DNA of 64,000 nt, taken from NCBI GenBank assembly GCA_001600095.1, contig BCIX01000003.1:372001-436000 (forward strand). The letters are read 5' to 3'. Made by a program: the position numbers and the translations under genes. How positions within the stretch are numbered: position 1 is the first letter of the stretch; every line of letters starts with the position of its first letter. This document shows, one piece after another, positions 1 through 14,362 of the stretch. Source of the stretch: Bullera alba. Taxonomy: Eukaryota; Basidiomycota; Tremellomycetes; Tremellales; Bulleraceae. The notes under the pieces were generated by a model. That model was not told the DNA's origin and made no database searches. It saw only the letters and a program-made list of their open reading frames with translations.

Positions 1-1771
1 GGAGCTAGAGAACGTGGCTACGCCGTACATGTCGATGCCGGGAGGAAGTACTCGGACGACAAGGACGCCGGTTGGTGCGCGAGGGTGGGATACCCCACTG
101 ACGAGACCTGGCGATCAGTCTCGCAGACGGGCAAGGGATAATCTCGATCCTGACTCGTTGGACAACGATCAGCAAGCCGGCCCCTCTCGACCCAAACGCA
201 AGAAAGCACCAGTAGTCCGTGATGACCTCCCGCTCGACGCATTTCAACAGAACTATACCTCCGAGGACAATGCTTCATTCGTGCAGATTATAGACGAGGA
301 GAATGAGCGGCGGAGAGAGGAGAAGTCGGCTTGGGCATGGGAAGCCGAGAAGCGAGCCAATACAAGGAGAATAGAAGGCGAAAACAAACGGAGATTGCTG
401 CTGGATCAAGTCGCCAGCGGGAGCTACAGGGTCGATGCGAACGGGAAGAGATTGATAGGAGGTCTAGCGGAAGGAGGGATTTCGGACGGCGGTCACAGGC
501 TGTTGACCGGGCGTGAAGACGAGGAAGACGGCGAAACATCAAAGGCTACGTCCAAGACCATCGAATCACGCAGCCCAGACAATACTTCGCAAGCTCTGGT
601 GAGGCAGTCCGACACCATCACAGGTCTCAGCAATCAACCACTACTTCGTGAAGAGTCGCTACCGGCGCATCATCCACTGCACAAAGCACTCGATCAAGCG
701 GGCCTCCCTACCACTGCACTCGTATCGACCGACGACGGTGCTGTCGTGCCGTTCCACGAAGTCGCTTCGGGATCCAGAGATGGTCGTGGTCGTGGAGCAG
801 ACGCTAGTCTGGAGGCGCAAAGGAGTATGACAACAATCATGGGAGAAGAGCAACAAGAGCATCTGACGTATGCGGGGACCGGGGTCGATCAATGGGGGTA
901 CAAGGTGAGTCACAGCCGCTCTGCTCTGCTGACCTCCGCTAGGCTATGAACAATCTCATGTTCACACCAGACGCCAATTCGAAACCTTTTGAGAAAGCTC
1001 CAGAAAGCAAGGTAGCTTCGCGTCAAGCGCCTAAGGCTATCAACCACTCCAACACCAGACTGCCGGATGAGACTAGTGCGAGGCCGTCAGAAGCGGGGAG
1101 TACAGCTGGCTCCAGTCGTAGAGGCAGCAGTCCTGCACGCAGCTGGGTAGCAGCAGCTGTGGCGGGCACTCCCTGTGAGTTCGAAGTCGAATATGCTGGA
1201 GGCTGTGCTGACTAAAACTCGTCCAGACCACCCAAATCCCGACCACGAGCCCAAAGTGAACAACTATAGCTTGTTGCCAAACGATCCATCACCCTCCCCA
1301 ACAGAGCTCCCCTCTCTGCTTACGTGGGGTTCTCTCCTATCCACTCCGCGAGCACTTGACGGCACCGATGATCCACTCGACTTGTCTACACCGTCATTCC
1401 GCCTCCCGGCTAGCCAGCGCCGTGATGAGATCGGCCGGAAATTGGGCAACAAGGCCAGTAAAGCTATTACCGATCGAGCTCGAGGTTTCACCCCTAGGTC
1501 GAGTCTGCAATCCATCGCCGACAAAACCCGTCGACCAGGCAAGACTAGCGGTGCCTCCGCTGCAATGGCGCCACCGCCCGCCACCCCACGGCGCGAGGGC
1601 TTGACTCCTGCTGGTCGTCGCCTATTGGAGCGCGGACTGGGACTCGGTAGCAGCGCCAGAAACCGAGGGGCCGCAATGGAGATGGGATCTGGGTGGAGTA
1701 GCGGAGCTGGCAGTCGAAGCAAAAGTAGCATGACTTGGACACCAAGTCCCAATCATCGACATAAGGGATGA
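1..1771 (+). CDS. ESS2: ESS2/DGCR14 (ES2 family) nuclear splicing factor, 5' end missing
   Basis: The open frame already runs at base 2, so the start codon lies outside the window. Three exons are joined by introns 905-942 and 1175-1226, both starting GTGAGT and keeping frame. Visible ES2-family marks are YTSEDNASF near the N-terminus, WGYKAMNNLMFTPD spanning intron 1 (the family has W-K-Y-K-A-K-N-S-L-M-Y), then a 'LLTWGSLLSTPRALD' block and the basic 'SQRRDEIGRKLGNKAS' block. Family knowledge: ES2 proteins are nuclear and associate with the spliceosomal C complex. The C-terminal tail is Ser/Gly/Arg rich and looks disordered. The stop at 1769-1771 faces the convergent gene ending at 1827. Confidence 0.85.
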
Positions 1772-1826
1772 TCAATGGTATAATGCACATACATTTGCAG
1801 GGCAGCTATCGTATACACATGTAGGA

Positions 1827-4800
1827 CTAAACCCTTCCTTCTCGAATCCGCTTGTGACTGATACCCATTCTCCCATCGATCCCATTCACAACCTCGTTGT
1901 CCATTCCATACCTCGACCACGCGGAAGCGACCCCACCCGCCTTGGTTCTCGGGTAGGGCGAATCGAGGTCAGCTTGTACAACCTTGCCCGCTGAAGCTGT
2001 GACCAAAGACGTCAGCCCTGTATCCCAAAACACAGGATGATCTCACTCACATCCGTCGTAGCGCGCCCGAGGGGTGAGAGCGGACTCATTCCAGCCTCTG
2101 GCCTGACTGCTTGTTGCGGAAGTCGCTGTGGGGGCTGCCATTCCGCTGTAGGCAATCGGAGCAGAAGCACCACTGTAAGCGCTTGCTGGAGGGGGTACGT
2201 GTGTCGTTGCTGGCGTCATTTGCTGCTGGGTTTGGTGACTGGCAGTTGGTAGTGGAACGCCTGCGGGAAGTTGACCAACTGGAGGGCCAGCCAGTTCTGA
2301 AGGAGTCAGCGCGACTACTGTCATGTTCTACACACCTCTGCCTTCGAGGTAGCCATAATGCCCCATACGTCCTCTCTTCATCTGCGTCGAGTCGAATGGC
2401 TTTTGAGAATCCATCTGCCCGGCTCCAGGGTAGTTGCCCATCATGCCTGGCTGTGACATGAGATGGGGATTCATGCCGTTCATCATGCCGCCAAACTGCG
2501 CCCCCGGCATACCATTGTTACCGTTCATCTGTGGCATTCGACCTTGGCCCATCATGGACATGTAGGGGTTGTACATTGAACTGTGAGGTTGTGGTATGAG
2601 GTGAGGGATTGGTTGGTGTGGTTTGGGGTTACAGTGGCGAGAAGACAAGCCGTCAGCTCATATAACACATGGACAAGTGGCGAACTGGAGTTCGAGGAGG
2701 CTCTCATGCGAGACGTTTGGAGAAGATGGGGTTGAAGGGTGTACCTCCTTTGAGAGCGTATATGACGATGGAGGTGAAACGAAGGAGCGCAGAGAAAATG
2801 GAGGATAGAAACGCTAAGGTCTGAACGCTTTCCGGATGAAGTTGTCCTCACGCAGGTCACACACCCTTGATTGCTCTGATTCCCATATCCCCAGGCGGCC
2901 ATTGGGTCCTGCTGCATATGCCCTGGAGCTCCTCCCAGTCCGCCTGCTGAATAATTACCGCCATAAGAGGTCGGCGAAGCCATCGCATTGCGGTTGAAGG
3001 GCATACCCATCGTAGACATGTCCACTCCGGGAAAGTGACCCGGGTTGGATGGTCCAGACTGCTGCTGGCCCATTTGGCCGTAGGGGGAGGATTGTGGGAA
3101 AGTATACGGGTGAGGATATGATGGTTGATTGAACATGTTGAGGAAGGTGGAAGGGTATGAGAGACTGTGGAAGAAGTCGAGGCACTTCTATCTGTCTTTT
3201 GAATGATACCAGCCGACAACGACAACACCGCCAACCTAGCGCAGATCCGAAAGGGGAGTTCAAAGGCAAGGGAGATAAAGGAGGGTAAAGGATGGGTAAA
3301 CACTTACCCGTCCTGCTCTTGGTATTGATATCCACCGGATGCGTCTGATTGCGATGGGGAGTTTTCCGAGTCCTCAAATTGCACACTGCTGATAGTCAAC
3401 ATTCGGCGAAACCAGGTCAACGGAATGAACGGATGGACTTACGTCTTGCCGTCAGCGGTGTATTGCTCCTTCCAGGGGGTATCGCTGTACTCGTACATCA
3501 TCGGGTTGTACTGGTTCCAATACGCCATCTGAGCTGCGTAGGCGTCCCACCATGCGTTTTCATCAGCGCCGTATGGGTTTGCATACTGAGTCGGAGGAAT
3601 GGGCTGGACAAGAGGTTCGGGAACCGCTGCAGCGTCGTTCCATACAGTTGTTGCTTTGCCAACTGGATCTAGTGCCTGCACCTTTGTGTTGGCCTGAACT
3701 CTGGGGCCGACGTAATCATCGGAATGAGCCAACCCGTCGACTGATCCAGGGACTGCCACCATTCGACCTTTGGGTGCCCAGGCCCTCGTACCACCATAGT
3801 GGTCGTCATCGGCGACTCCTCCCTCCCTTTCGTCTTTTCGCTCAAGCCAGCGCTCGTACTCTTCTCGAGCCCTCTGCGCCTTCTCCAGCGCACTGGCCTG
3901 GATCTCATCGTCGAGGTCGAGAAGCGGGGTGGCATATGCTCCGATTGGGGATAGGATAGGGATCGGAAGCAACTGGTCTGGCTGATTGCGGATCGCTGAG
4001 TCACTGGCATGCGACGGATGAAGCCGAGGTCGAACACCGACGTGAACGGAGGTAACTCCGGAGGGTGCTGCTCTAATAGGGTTTCGGGGCTTGGCCGGAG
4101 GATAGGCTAGAGACGGACGTCAGTCAAGGCATTGCCCTATTCGTCGCTGACCCTACCAATCGCTCTTTCCGCCTCCCGCCTCGTTCTGTCCTCCGCTTCT
4201 CTGGCGGATTGGCGCTGATTGTCCCATAAACCATTCGTCTCCCATGCCTCGTCCTTCTTCCTCTGCGAGTTCCTCCAGTCGGCCATCTGCTTTGCGTCCT
4301 GGTCTTGACTCTGGTCTATGGCCGGTGCAGTTGACAGACGCATTTGGTGGAATTTCGCTTCCAACGGATCGACCTCGGTCGCAGGACTGGGCCGCCTAGA
4401 TTGTCTTGGATTGCTGGTAGATGGCCTAGGAGATTGGTCACGTCCCTCTTGCCTTGGACGAGCGTGCTCGTGGCCGCGCTCGACTGGCCTCGGATTCCTC
4501 TTCGCAGTCTGACTGACTTGTGCACTCGGCTGATCGACCTTGATGCTCGGCACCGCTGCAGGAGAGCTTGTTCGTAGTTCTGCTTTCGATATGGCAGTCT
4601 TGACTTTGCGCCGCTCTGGCGTTTCGCCATCTTTCGGCACCGGTTTGCGTCTCAGGGGTGTAGCGGATCGGCTGTTCTTGAGCTGCGGTTGAGACTCTGG
4701 ACGTCTGATCGGCCTGCGGTCATCCAGACTGGATTCGTCCGCACTAACAGGTCGGGGGGCACGGTCGGCCAGTCTACGATGACTCGGACTCTGATTGTGC

Positions 4801-4919
4801 TGCGCAGCCATGTTTGGAGAGTACTGCAATCCTAGCATTGTGGTATGCGCAGGTGAGATGTCGAGTGAGGAGGGATAAGTCGTGACAGAGCTGTTGCTGG
4901 TGGGGCTATAAGGACGCAT
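1827..4919 (-). CDS. Unrecognised low-complexity Pro/Gln/Met-rich protein
   Basis: Start ATG at 4919-4917, with an in-frame TGA two codons upstream. The first exon (about 260 codons) is Ser/Pro/Arg rich and ends in an Arg/Glu-rich helical stretch. After an intron ending near 4090 comes a coiled-coil-like segment (ALEKAQRAREEYERWLERKD) and a Trp/Tyr-rich stretch (ENAWWDAYAAQMAYWNQYNP). Later exons are rich in Met, Gly, Gln and Pro. An apparent in-frame TAG at 2328-2330 lies inside a 39-nt intron (2297-2335, GTGTGT...CTGAC...CAG). The last intron leads to a short exon ending at 1827. I do not recognise the family. Its composition suggests an RNA- or scaffold-associated disordered protein, which is inference only. 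Confidence 0.7.
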
Positions 4920-6601
<1,682 letters not shown>

Positions 6602-6874
6602 TGGGTTGCATCGGTATATGCAGAGTGGATATCGGAGGGCCGACGTGTAGATAGAGCATATGTACGATACAACATGGGTCTATCGTGTCAAGTAAGAGGG
6701 AGCTAGTGTCCGCACCCAATTCTAATCTAGGCCTGCCAAAGGACGTCGATCATCTCCGCCGAGCGCGTCGTCCTTTGAGCTTTCAGCTTTCCGGCCTGTT
6801 TTGGACATTGCTTTGACACCTTCCATTCTCAAGTGCATACCGGACGACCAAGCTACTATTTCTTCATCCACCTC

Positions 6875-8071
6875 ATGTCACATCAAGGCGGATACGCGAT
6901 AGTGGATGTGGACGAAGAGGAGGTGAGACCGATATAGCGTGCATCGCTCTGATAGCTAATATCCGACGCTTTAGTTGGGAACGAGTTCGAAGCCATCTGG
7001 AGGTCCACAAGGCTTAGAATTCCAGAGTGAGCTAGTCCTCCTGTGATGTGCTGCCCCTACAGCCAACTCCAGTCGTCTGTGCGAAGAAGTGGTACTGATG
7101 TCCGCTCAGCCTTTCTCGGCACGACCGATACAGCAACGTCTCGTCGTGACGCTGAGCGTGCTGCTCCAAACGTACCGTACAACCCGTTCAACCTGGCGTA
7201 CTATCAGGTAGGCTGCGAGCAGCGTAATGCTGGACTTCTGCTGATATGATCGCAGACCTACTTCGATGTGGACACGGTGACCGTATCCAAACGACTGGGC
7301 CTGGCTATGATCCCTCGGGAAGGCTTCATACAAGACACTTGCGAGGGGCAGATGGATCTCTACGGTAAGTCCCAATCGAAGTGATTGCAAGCTCAGACCA
7401 CTTAGGACCCTTCTGGACATTGACGACCCTCATACTGGCCCTGTACACGACGTCTACGTTGACGGCGTCCATTACTCAGTACTTGGCCAACCCTGGCGCC
7501 CACTCGCCCGCTAATCTTCCGCTGCTATCGACCGCCGCGACAATCATCTACGCCTACGGCCTGGCCCTACCGGCAGTCTTCTGGGCAGGGACGCGATGGC
7601 TTGGGGTCGGGTCGTGGGGAGTGGCAGAAGCGATAGGGCTGTACGGCTACTCGCTAGGGATCTTCATCCCAATCAGCTTGCTGTGCTTGATTCCCGTTGG
7701 CATCCTCAGATGGACACTTGTCGGAGCCGCAGCCGCCAGTTCCGGGTTCTTTCTGTGAGTGATCTAACTGCCAGTCGTGCCAATGAGGTGACTGAGCTCT
7801 ACAGCGTGAGAAACATATACCCGATTCTAGCTTCTGTGAGTAGGTCATCAAAGTTCGATTTTCCGAGCTCACACCCATCCTCGCCAGGCCGACAACAAAC
7901 TGCTACGCTATCTCGTCATCGCGGTCGCAGTCCTTCACGCTGCCATGGCACTCAGTCTCAAAGTGCTCTTCTTCTCGTGAGTCTTTACATATCCAGAAAT
8001 CTGCTAATATCAGGTATGCTGTCGGCGGAGTAAAGGTGGGCCCTGACCCTGTAGGCGATAGCAATCTGTGA
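6875..8071 (+). CDS. Yip1-domain Golgi membrane protein (YIPF1/2-like)
   Basis: Eight exons are joined in frame. The cytosolic N-terminus ends in 'PYNPFNLAYYQTYFDVDT', the hallmark entry to the Yip1 domain, followed by an acidic/polar stretch, then MDLYGPFW and several hydrophobic segments (LYTTSTLTAS..., an LPLLSTAATIIYAYGLALPA segment, YGYSLGIFIPISLLCLIPVG, LRYLVIAVAVLHAAMALS). Introns use GTGAGN or GTAGGC/GTAAGT donors. Start ATG at 6875; stop TGA 8069-8071. Family knowledge: Yip proteins are five-span Golgi/ER membrane proteins that bind prenylated Rabs. The immediate Rab6 neighbour fits that role, though functional pairing is inference. The gene converges on PAH1, whose stop is 28 bp away. 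Confidence 0.85.
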
Positions 8072-8099
8072 ACAATGCATCGTGGTAGCTAGTCTTACA

Positions 8100-11000
8100 T
8101 CAAAATGGCACGTTCTTCATTTCTCCTGCTGCGAGGATATCGTCGTCGAAGATGGCGCCGTCGTCAAAATCAACATCCTCCTCTTCTCGTTCGTCCTGAA
8201 TCTCATCCTCTCCATCTGCATCGCGCTCTCTCCGAGCGTCAAAGGCTTGACGCATATATTCCCCGTGACTTTCGAAAGACCCTGGCATACTGCTCGATCT
8301 GCTGTGTGCTTCGAATCCGCCGTCGTCTTCGGCTTCACTGAGCTCGTCGGGGGTCATGGATGGCCCAATCAGGGGACTGCTGGGCCGCGAGCTGGCGTCG
8401 TTTGACGGTTCGCCAATCATCGCCGGGCGAGAAGATCGTCGACCGATAGAGGCGATCTTGCCTAAAACGCCTACGCTATATCTGGAAGATGTGTCCGATC
8501 GCGCTGACAGAGCAGGAGAAGGAGGTGAGAAGTCGGGAAGCGCGACGTAGGGAATGGTTGAACGCCAGTAGTTGAAGTCTGTGAACTCGGGCTTGACTTT
8601 CGTTTTCACCGGCGGGAACACCTCGTTGACCAAATCGTTCTAAATTGCGGTCAGCGATCACAACTCTGGCGCGAAACTCAAACTCACCAATGCCAGATAG
8701 CTACCCTTGTGACCGGCTGCCTGCAGGAGCTCAGTTCTGACTATACCGGTCGAATCTATGGTGTATATTTTGGAGGTTTCCACTCCTACACTGCGATAAC
8801 TGAGGGCATCCGTGATACGGTTACCAAAACCTGCGTAGAAGGCTTCGGCCGCCTTATCCGCGAAGAGCCGCTGGATATCACGCAGACAAGCCATCTTGAA
8901 GAGCTCTGGCTTGCGCATGATGACCTCGCGGTGCAAGCTAGCCATGAGACGGTCGGGACTCATGATCACTGGGCCTTCCGGCAATCGATAGTCGCCCTGA
9001 GCGATCGACTTCAGATACTCTCTGGTGGAATCTGCCTGACCGATAGCACGTGATGTCAAGTACATCATCTTGTACCCATTGTTGCAGATGTCGGTGTAGA
9101 GTCTGGCGATGCCCAAGTGCGTCCAGTCCCGGCCGATGGCAGCAAATACGTGCCCGAGAGCGTCTGATCTGGAGCAGCACGTTGAGCCGCTGTTCTATCC
9201 TTTAGAATGTTGACTTACTTTGTGATTGTGCCGTCAATATCAGAGATGACAATCTGGTCTGTGTTGTCCCAGAGAAAGATTCGAGCTGTACAGACCGCCA
9301 ACCCAGAATACGATGATGTGACCGAGAACTGGACAGTGTTCGGGCCGGGCTTGAGACATAATTGTTTCTGCAAGACGATGCGTCAGTCCTGTACACGACT
9401 AAAAGATTGGCAACTGACGAGCTGATCAGAGGACAGCCGTAATGACTTGGCGTAATTCATACTGGGCGCAGGTTCTTCGGCCGTGATGGTAGTGGGCTTG
9501 GTGATGTTCTCGTCGGCCTTGGGAGCCACTTCAGACGCCGAATTCTCTTGGTTCTGCAGGGCTGCAGTTTGATTTCTACGCCACCAGCGGGACCAACCAG
9601 TGTTCGCTGCAATCTGCTGGGAGGGCCCGTCCGGCATTGTGACAGATGGCGAAGTAGGCGAGTGACCAATGACTCCAGAAACCGCAGCCAACGCGCGTCG
9701 GTACTCGAACAAAGCCATCAAGAGATCACGCCCAGAGGTCCAGGTCAAGTAACTACGCATGTGTCAACGGAGCTTTGCGGGAACGGACTAACCTCAGGTT
9801 GTATCGGACGACAAAGTGGGCGTCGTTCACCACCTCGGGATCCTCTAGAAAGCGGGAGAACGATATTCGGTTCTGCAAGAAGGAAGCCTCTTGTACAGCC
9901 TGGGACATTTCTCAGCCGAGGAACAGACTCGATCCGTCGACTTACGGAGGCTTCTGTATTCTTGATACCGCCCAAGTCGACCAAAGACATTTCGAAAAGG
10001 TAGTGCTTCCCGCTCGGACCGAGAAATTTGAATAGGTAAGGATCGTGCTCGACGTGCTTGAAGTGAGTCGGAGACAATGGGCCACCAATGTGGGACGAGG
10101 AAAGTTCCAAGTCTAGTCGGGCTGTGGATTGATGGTCCATGTCACCCGTCTGTTCACCAATCAAAGGTTGCGAAGTCCGTCTCTGGACCTGGTACCCCTC
10201 GTCTGCTCCATCCACATCGCTGGGATATGCCGAGGCCCCGGGCAGTTTTCCCCAATCCCAAGCATAGTCCATGACCGCAGCTGAAGCGCCGGGATGTAGC
10301 TTTTTCGGGGAGGCGGCCGGGTATATTGCGCTTGCGAGCGGTGATCTTGACAATGTCGTAGCCCCAGAGACATGGGATAGTCTGCCGGAAGACGGTCCCA
10401 CGTCTAGCGGTGGCTCAGACTGACCGCGTTCATGTCGTCGTTCCGGAATGAGCGAAGACGAGGCCGTGTAGCTTTCCGACTCCGCATCTATGTCAGACTG
10501 CTTCTGGGTCGTCGAAATGTGACTATCCGTCACCCGTTCATGCTGTAATGGGGGACGAGGGCTTTCTAACAACCGAGAGGAGGCACTGTTGAGATCGTTG
10601 ACGAAGGCGTTGATCGAGATACTCTCCATATCATTTGGCTCCGCTGGCGAGTGCTCTGACGGTGATCTCTGTGGAATCTGCTCACCCGCCAAGGGCGAAT
10701 TGAGGACCTCTTCTGCACTTTGACGGCTGTGATAGCCGGCCATGTCCAAGACGGCATCCCCTCTGTAATGGATGTGCGGGGCTTCTCCGTCCCCAGGCGC
10801 TATCCGAGGTAGTCCGTCCTCGTGTGATGCGCCAGAAGGTGTTCTGTTCTCCCTGTCACGCGCCTCCGCCAATTGGGATAGCTTGTGATCTCGAGCCGGC
10901 AGCTCGGTACTTCCTTCGGTCTTAGTGGCGACAGGGTTGGGAGGCGCGTCCGGCAGCTGGTTCTTGCGTCCCTTGGCAGCATGCTGTCCACTTTGCGGTT

Positions 11001-11806
11001 GTTCCTGGGTTGGATCCTTTGAATCGGACGATTTAGTGCTGTGCACGAACGGTATGGATGGTAACTTTGATGATGCAGTCTCGAAGATCGACGAAGGAGA
11101 GAGTATCGACGGGTGACCATTTTGAGGTTCCGGATCTGCGAGTCCTTGCACTGCCTGAGCAGCATCCCCATCATCGGCGTTCAAGTCCAGGTATTCGACG
11201 TCCTTTAAGATCTCACTGGGATCAGAAGCCTCGTTATTTGTTGATTGCGGAGGGAGAGACCCCACAGTCTTCTCCGTTTCACCGAAGGGCTGCTGTGTTA
11301 CGATGTTGCCTGTTGGCGCTTCATCAAATTGTTGCGAAAAGTCCGGCGGCGTGTCGGCGCTTGAATCCTGATTGTGCGGCTGCTGCGGTGACGAATCAGC
11401 TCGATGCGCCGGAAGGCCCACTCACGTCGCTAGGTAAGACGACGGGACTGGTAAGAAGGTCCTCGGGCACGTCTTCAGTTGTTTCGACTACGAAGAACGC
11501 TTCACCAGTATCGCCGACCTTCATGTTGAACGGTGCCACATGCGGAGCCGGTAGGTTGTTGGGCAGTCGCAATGTGACCGTCTTCTCGCCAGCTCGAAGG
11601 ACCTGTAGCTTTCCAAATCTGACGTGGAAGGGAGTGGACGCGAGCTGCTCCTCGCCGTCCTCGTCGACATGGCGAACGACTATGATATCGATCGCGCCGG
11701 ATAGGGTGGCCGGGTTGATGCCAGAATCTGTAGTTCGGTCAGCTGGCTTCCACTCCCAGTCACGATGATGCTCACAGTAATTGTACGCCTTGGAAAGATA
11801 CTGCAT
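8100..11806 (-). CDS. PAH1: Lipin-family phosphatidate phosphatase
   Basis: The N-terminus (start 11806) carries the lipin N domain: [38 protein letters not shown] and [19 protein letters not shown] long acidic, Ser/Pro-rich middle region follows (about 9745-11400). The catalytic HAD-type LNS2 domain near 8700-9330 has [14 protein letters not shown] (DxDxT), then YMYLTSR-like '[13 protein letters not shown]' and [17 protein letters not shown]. The C-terminus is Ser-rich and strongly acidic. Family knowledge: the enzyme dephosphorylates phosphatidic acid to diacylglycerol for triacylglycerol synthesis and is regulated by phosphorylation, which suits the long Ser/Pro region. Internal exon borders are approximate. 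Confidence 0.93.
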
Positions 11807-12274
11807 TCTGAAGCCTCAGACTGACACTGATGAAGCTTGAGTAGAATGCGTCCCTGTTCGTTGATACCCGGAGGCGAGGACCAGATGGGTGTCGGTGGTC
11901 ACACAGCGGCGCGAGACCGATAGGAGTACATGCCACGTTCGCGATGGTGTGTACTTGCAGGAGGAATAATTTCGTCAAAGTGACCTCAAGTGACTTGTTG
12001 CTAGCCTGATGAGGACAGAGTACTTCGACACTTGCTCGACTGTCGACACCCTTTGCCGACAACCGAGCGGGCAGCATGTATGACGTTTGAACAGACGGAA
12101 CCAAATTTTGGGCTGGTTCAAAGTCGCGTTGATGAATTGCGCTCGCGGCCTGGTTGTTGTTATTGTTGTTGATAGCTGCTCTTTGCCATCACAGCGAGCT
12201 TTGCCTCCTTCCTCGCACCGACGGCGGATCTCTATGGGTGCCAGAGTGCGTCGGGAGCACGCTGAAAGCTTGAG
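11807..12274. other. Divergent promoter region between PAH1 and DAD3
   Basis: This holds the 5' flanks of PAH1 (minus) and DAD3 (plus). A 110-codon minus-strand open frame overlaps it and the first PAH1 codons but lacks family features and is likely chance or 5' UTR. A short TTG/TTA microsatellite occurs near 12148-12172. No gene is supported. Confidence 0.4.
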
Positions 12275-12708
12275 ATGAACATCACGAACCCATAGTCAGT
12301 CATCAGGTGGTCGTCAAATTCAGAGCCAGTCACTGATCAACTACAGCTCGAATCATCCGCAGTTGAGTCCGCTGGAGCAAGATGTTCTGTGGGAGTACGC
12401 AAAGCTAGGACAGCATATCCGGAGAGTCAGTCAGAGACCCAGACAGAAATGTGCTATGACTGATCGTTATTCCTACAGCTGTCTGAGTTATGCCGTACAA
12501 CGGCCATTACGCCAAACGAAGCTCTTTTGCTTGAGCTCCGAGAGCTGGAGAAAAAGATGGGCTTGGTTCTCACTCTTGTGAGTACCTCTGGCGGAAGTGA
12601 GGCCTTCGACGTCTGCTGACTCTGCACACAGTTCAAGGGAGCAGTTTGGGCGGTCTTCATGGATTCGAAAACTCAGGACACGAACATATCGGACACTGGC
12701 ACTTTGTA
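12275..12708 (+). CDS. DAD3: DASH/Dam1 complex subunit Dad3
   Basis: Four exons encode a small protein of about 90 residues. MNITNPYSNHPQLSPLEQDV spans intron 1 (12295-12346), followed by LWEYAKLGQHIRR, then after intron 2 LSELCRTTAITPNEALLLEL and RELEKKMGLVLTL, then after intron 3 FKGAVWAVFMDS. This matches the Dad3 family pattern (HPxLSPLEQxVLxEYAKL and a LExKMGLVxTLFKASVW core). Family knowledge: Dad3 is part of the ring-forming outer kinetochore complex that couples microtubules to chromosomes. Introns 1 and 2 have unusual GTCAGTCA donors; intron 3 has GTGAGT. The gene is too fragmented to show as a long ORF. Confidence 0.88.
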
Positions 12709-12760
12709 AAAAGGGCGGGCTTAAGCTCGATATTTCATGGGTGTTGTAGCTTCTATGTGT

Positions 12761-14255
12761 TTAAAACTTGAAAACCTCGTCGGCAGAGTAGCCCAGCTCC
12801 TTCAGAGCTCCTTGTAGCTCGCCTTGACGGGGCCCGTCCTTGGGACCACAAATGGAATTCACTTGAGGAGGAGGTCCGCAGACAAAGGCCTTGACCTTGT
12901 CATCTCGTTGGGCGTCTCTGGGGAAGAGCTTGGCTAGCATCGGAGCAGTAACGAACCCAGTCTCGCCTGATGCCGGTTTAGCTTGATCCGAAAGGTGATC
13001 ATACTCACCAGTCCATCCACGCGGAGCTTTGTCGACGACGTACTTGACATCCAGACGGCCAGGGTGGGCTTGCGCTAGCTGGTCCCATTCCTTTTTCAAG
13101 ACTACGACCGTTCAGCCCGGGCTTTTGTAAGGGGAAACCTACGAATGTCCTTGTCCGAAACGTTGGAGAATACCAAGGTCCACTTAGTGCGATCATCCGG
13201 CAGGGAGAGAGAGTAGTTGATGAGTTGCCACATTGGAGTGATACCGCTACCCCCCGAGATACAGAGTCCCCGGTCGAATTGGTTTGGCTCATACTTGTAC
13301 TTAAGGATTGGACCTTTGAACATTAATTGCGACTTGCCGGGCTCAAGACGAGAGATGTGGGATGTCAATTTGCCGTCCTATCGGGTCAGCGAACAACAGA
13401 AGGCATGTTGCCTACCTTGTATTCTTTGATCATCAGTGTGAGGTGACCGGTCTGCTCGGGGGTCGAGATGGGAGTATATGGCCTGCGTAAAATGTCAAGC
13501 TTGCCTCAATGGCCGCCAACTCACCTTATGACTGGCTTGCCCTTCTCATCCCTGACTTCATTTTCTCCTTCGGCGGACTTCACAAGTAGTGCTCCCGCCA
13601 CAGGGATTCCAGATGTCTTCTCTCGGGATTCCTCTGGGAAATCAAAGTGATAGATCTGAGTGTTATGGTTGTGTGGTTCCACTTTTCGCAGTGTGAATGC
13701 TGTCCATTGGTCTCTGGACGCGAGGTTGAGCGTTGATGTTTGCAAACTGGACGGGTCCCGAGGCTCACTTTATCAAAGCACCAGACGCAGCTGGAGCCTC
13801 GACGGCCGCTTGTACTTGAGAGGCGGCCGCCTTGGCCTTGCCTTCCAGATCCGCCTTCCGTTTGGCAACCTTCTCAGCTGAGAGACGGTCAAGTGCACGT
13901 AGTCATGTCCAGTTGCGTTACGTACGGTTCATTCGATCGAGGTATACGTACGCCCCGAGTCCGACCTGAAAGTGTATTAGGGTCGATGTCTGCAGATCTT
14001 GCATCGCAAGCTTACAGCTCCCGCAACGGCGAGGCCCAATGGCCAATCTTGAGAATAGTCAGCAACAATCTACGCTGCCTCCTTCCCGTGCTCACTAGCA
14101 TTTCCAACGTTGCGCAAGCTCGAAGCGTGACGCCTGCTCTAGAGACAGATGAGCTCCCGTCTCGATTGTGGCTATTACAGATGACGACTTACCTGCTGAG
14201 TGGATATGTTCAGGTTGCCGATGGTACGGGATGCCGCGGCACGGATCGAGGCCAT
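12761..14255 (-). CDS. MCR1: Mitochondrial NADH-cytochrome b5 reductase
   Basis: Start at 14255 gives MASIRAAASRTIGNLNISTQ, a Ser/Arg-rich presequence without acids. A membrane anchor follows (LGLAVAGAVGLGAYVYLDRM), then an Ala/Lys-rich linker. The FAD domain has RPYTPIST (flavin-binding RxY(T/S)xx(S/T)). The NAD domain has GGSGITPMWQLI and AFVCGPPPQV, and ends LGYSADEVFKF*. Family knowledge: Mcr1 moves electrons from NADH to cytochrome b5 and serves sterol synthesis and oxidative-stress defence in the mitochondrial outer membrane/intermembrane space. At least six introns are needed. The gene converges on DAD3 with a 52-bp gap. Confidence 0.9.
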
Positions 14256-14362
14256 TTTGAGTGAAGAGTCTGATCGGGTGACGACTTGTCGGGCCTACAG
14301 TCTAGCTGATGAACAGGAGTAGTCAAGGAGTAGTACGGGTACCTTGATGGACGGAGTGGTCA

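Noticed and set aside
2328..2330. In-frame TAG in the 1827-4919 gene suggesting a pseudogene
   Set aside because: A well-formed 39-nt intron (GTGTGT, CTGAC, CAG; 2297-2335) removes it and keeps the frame.
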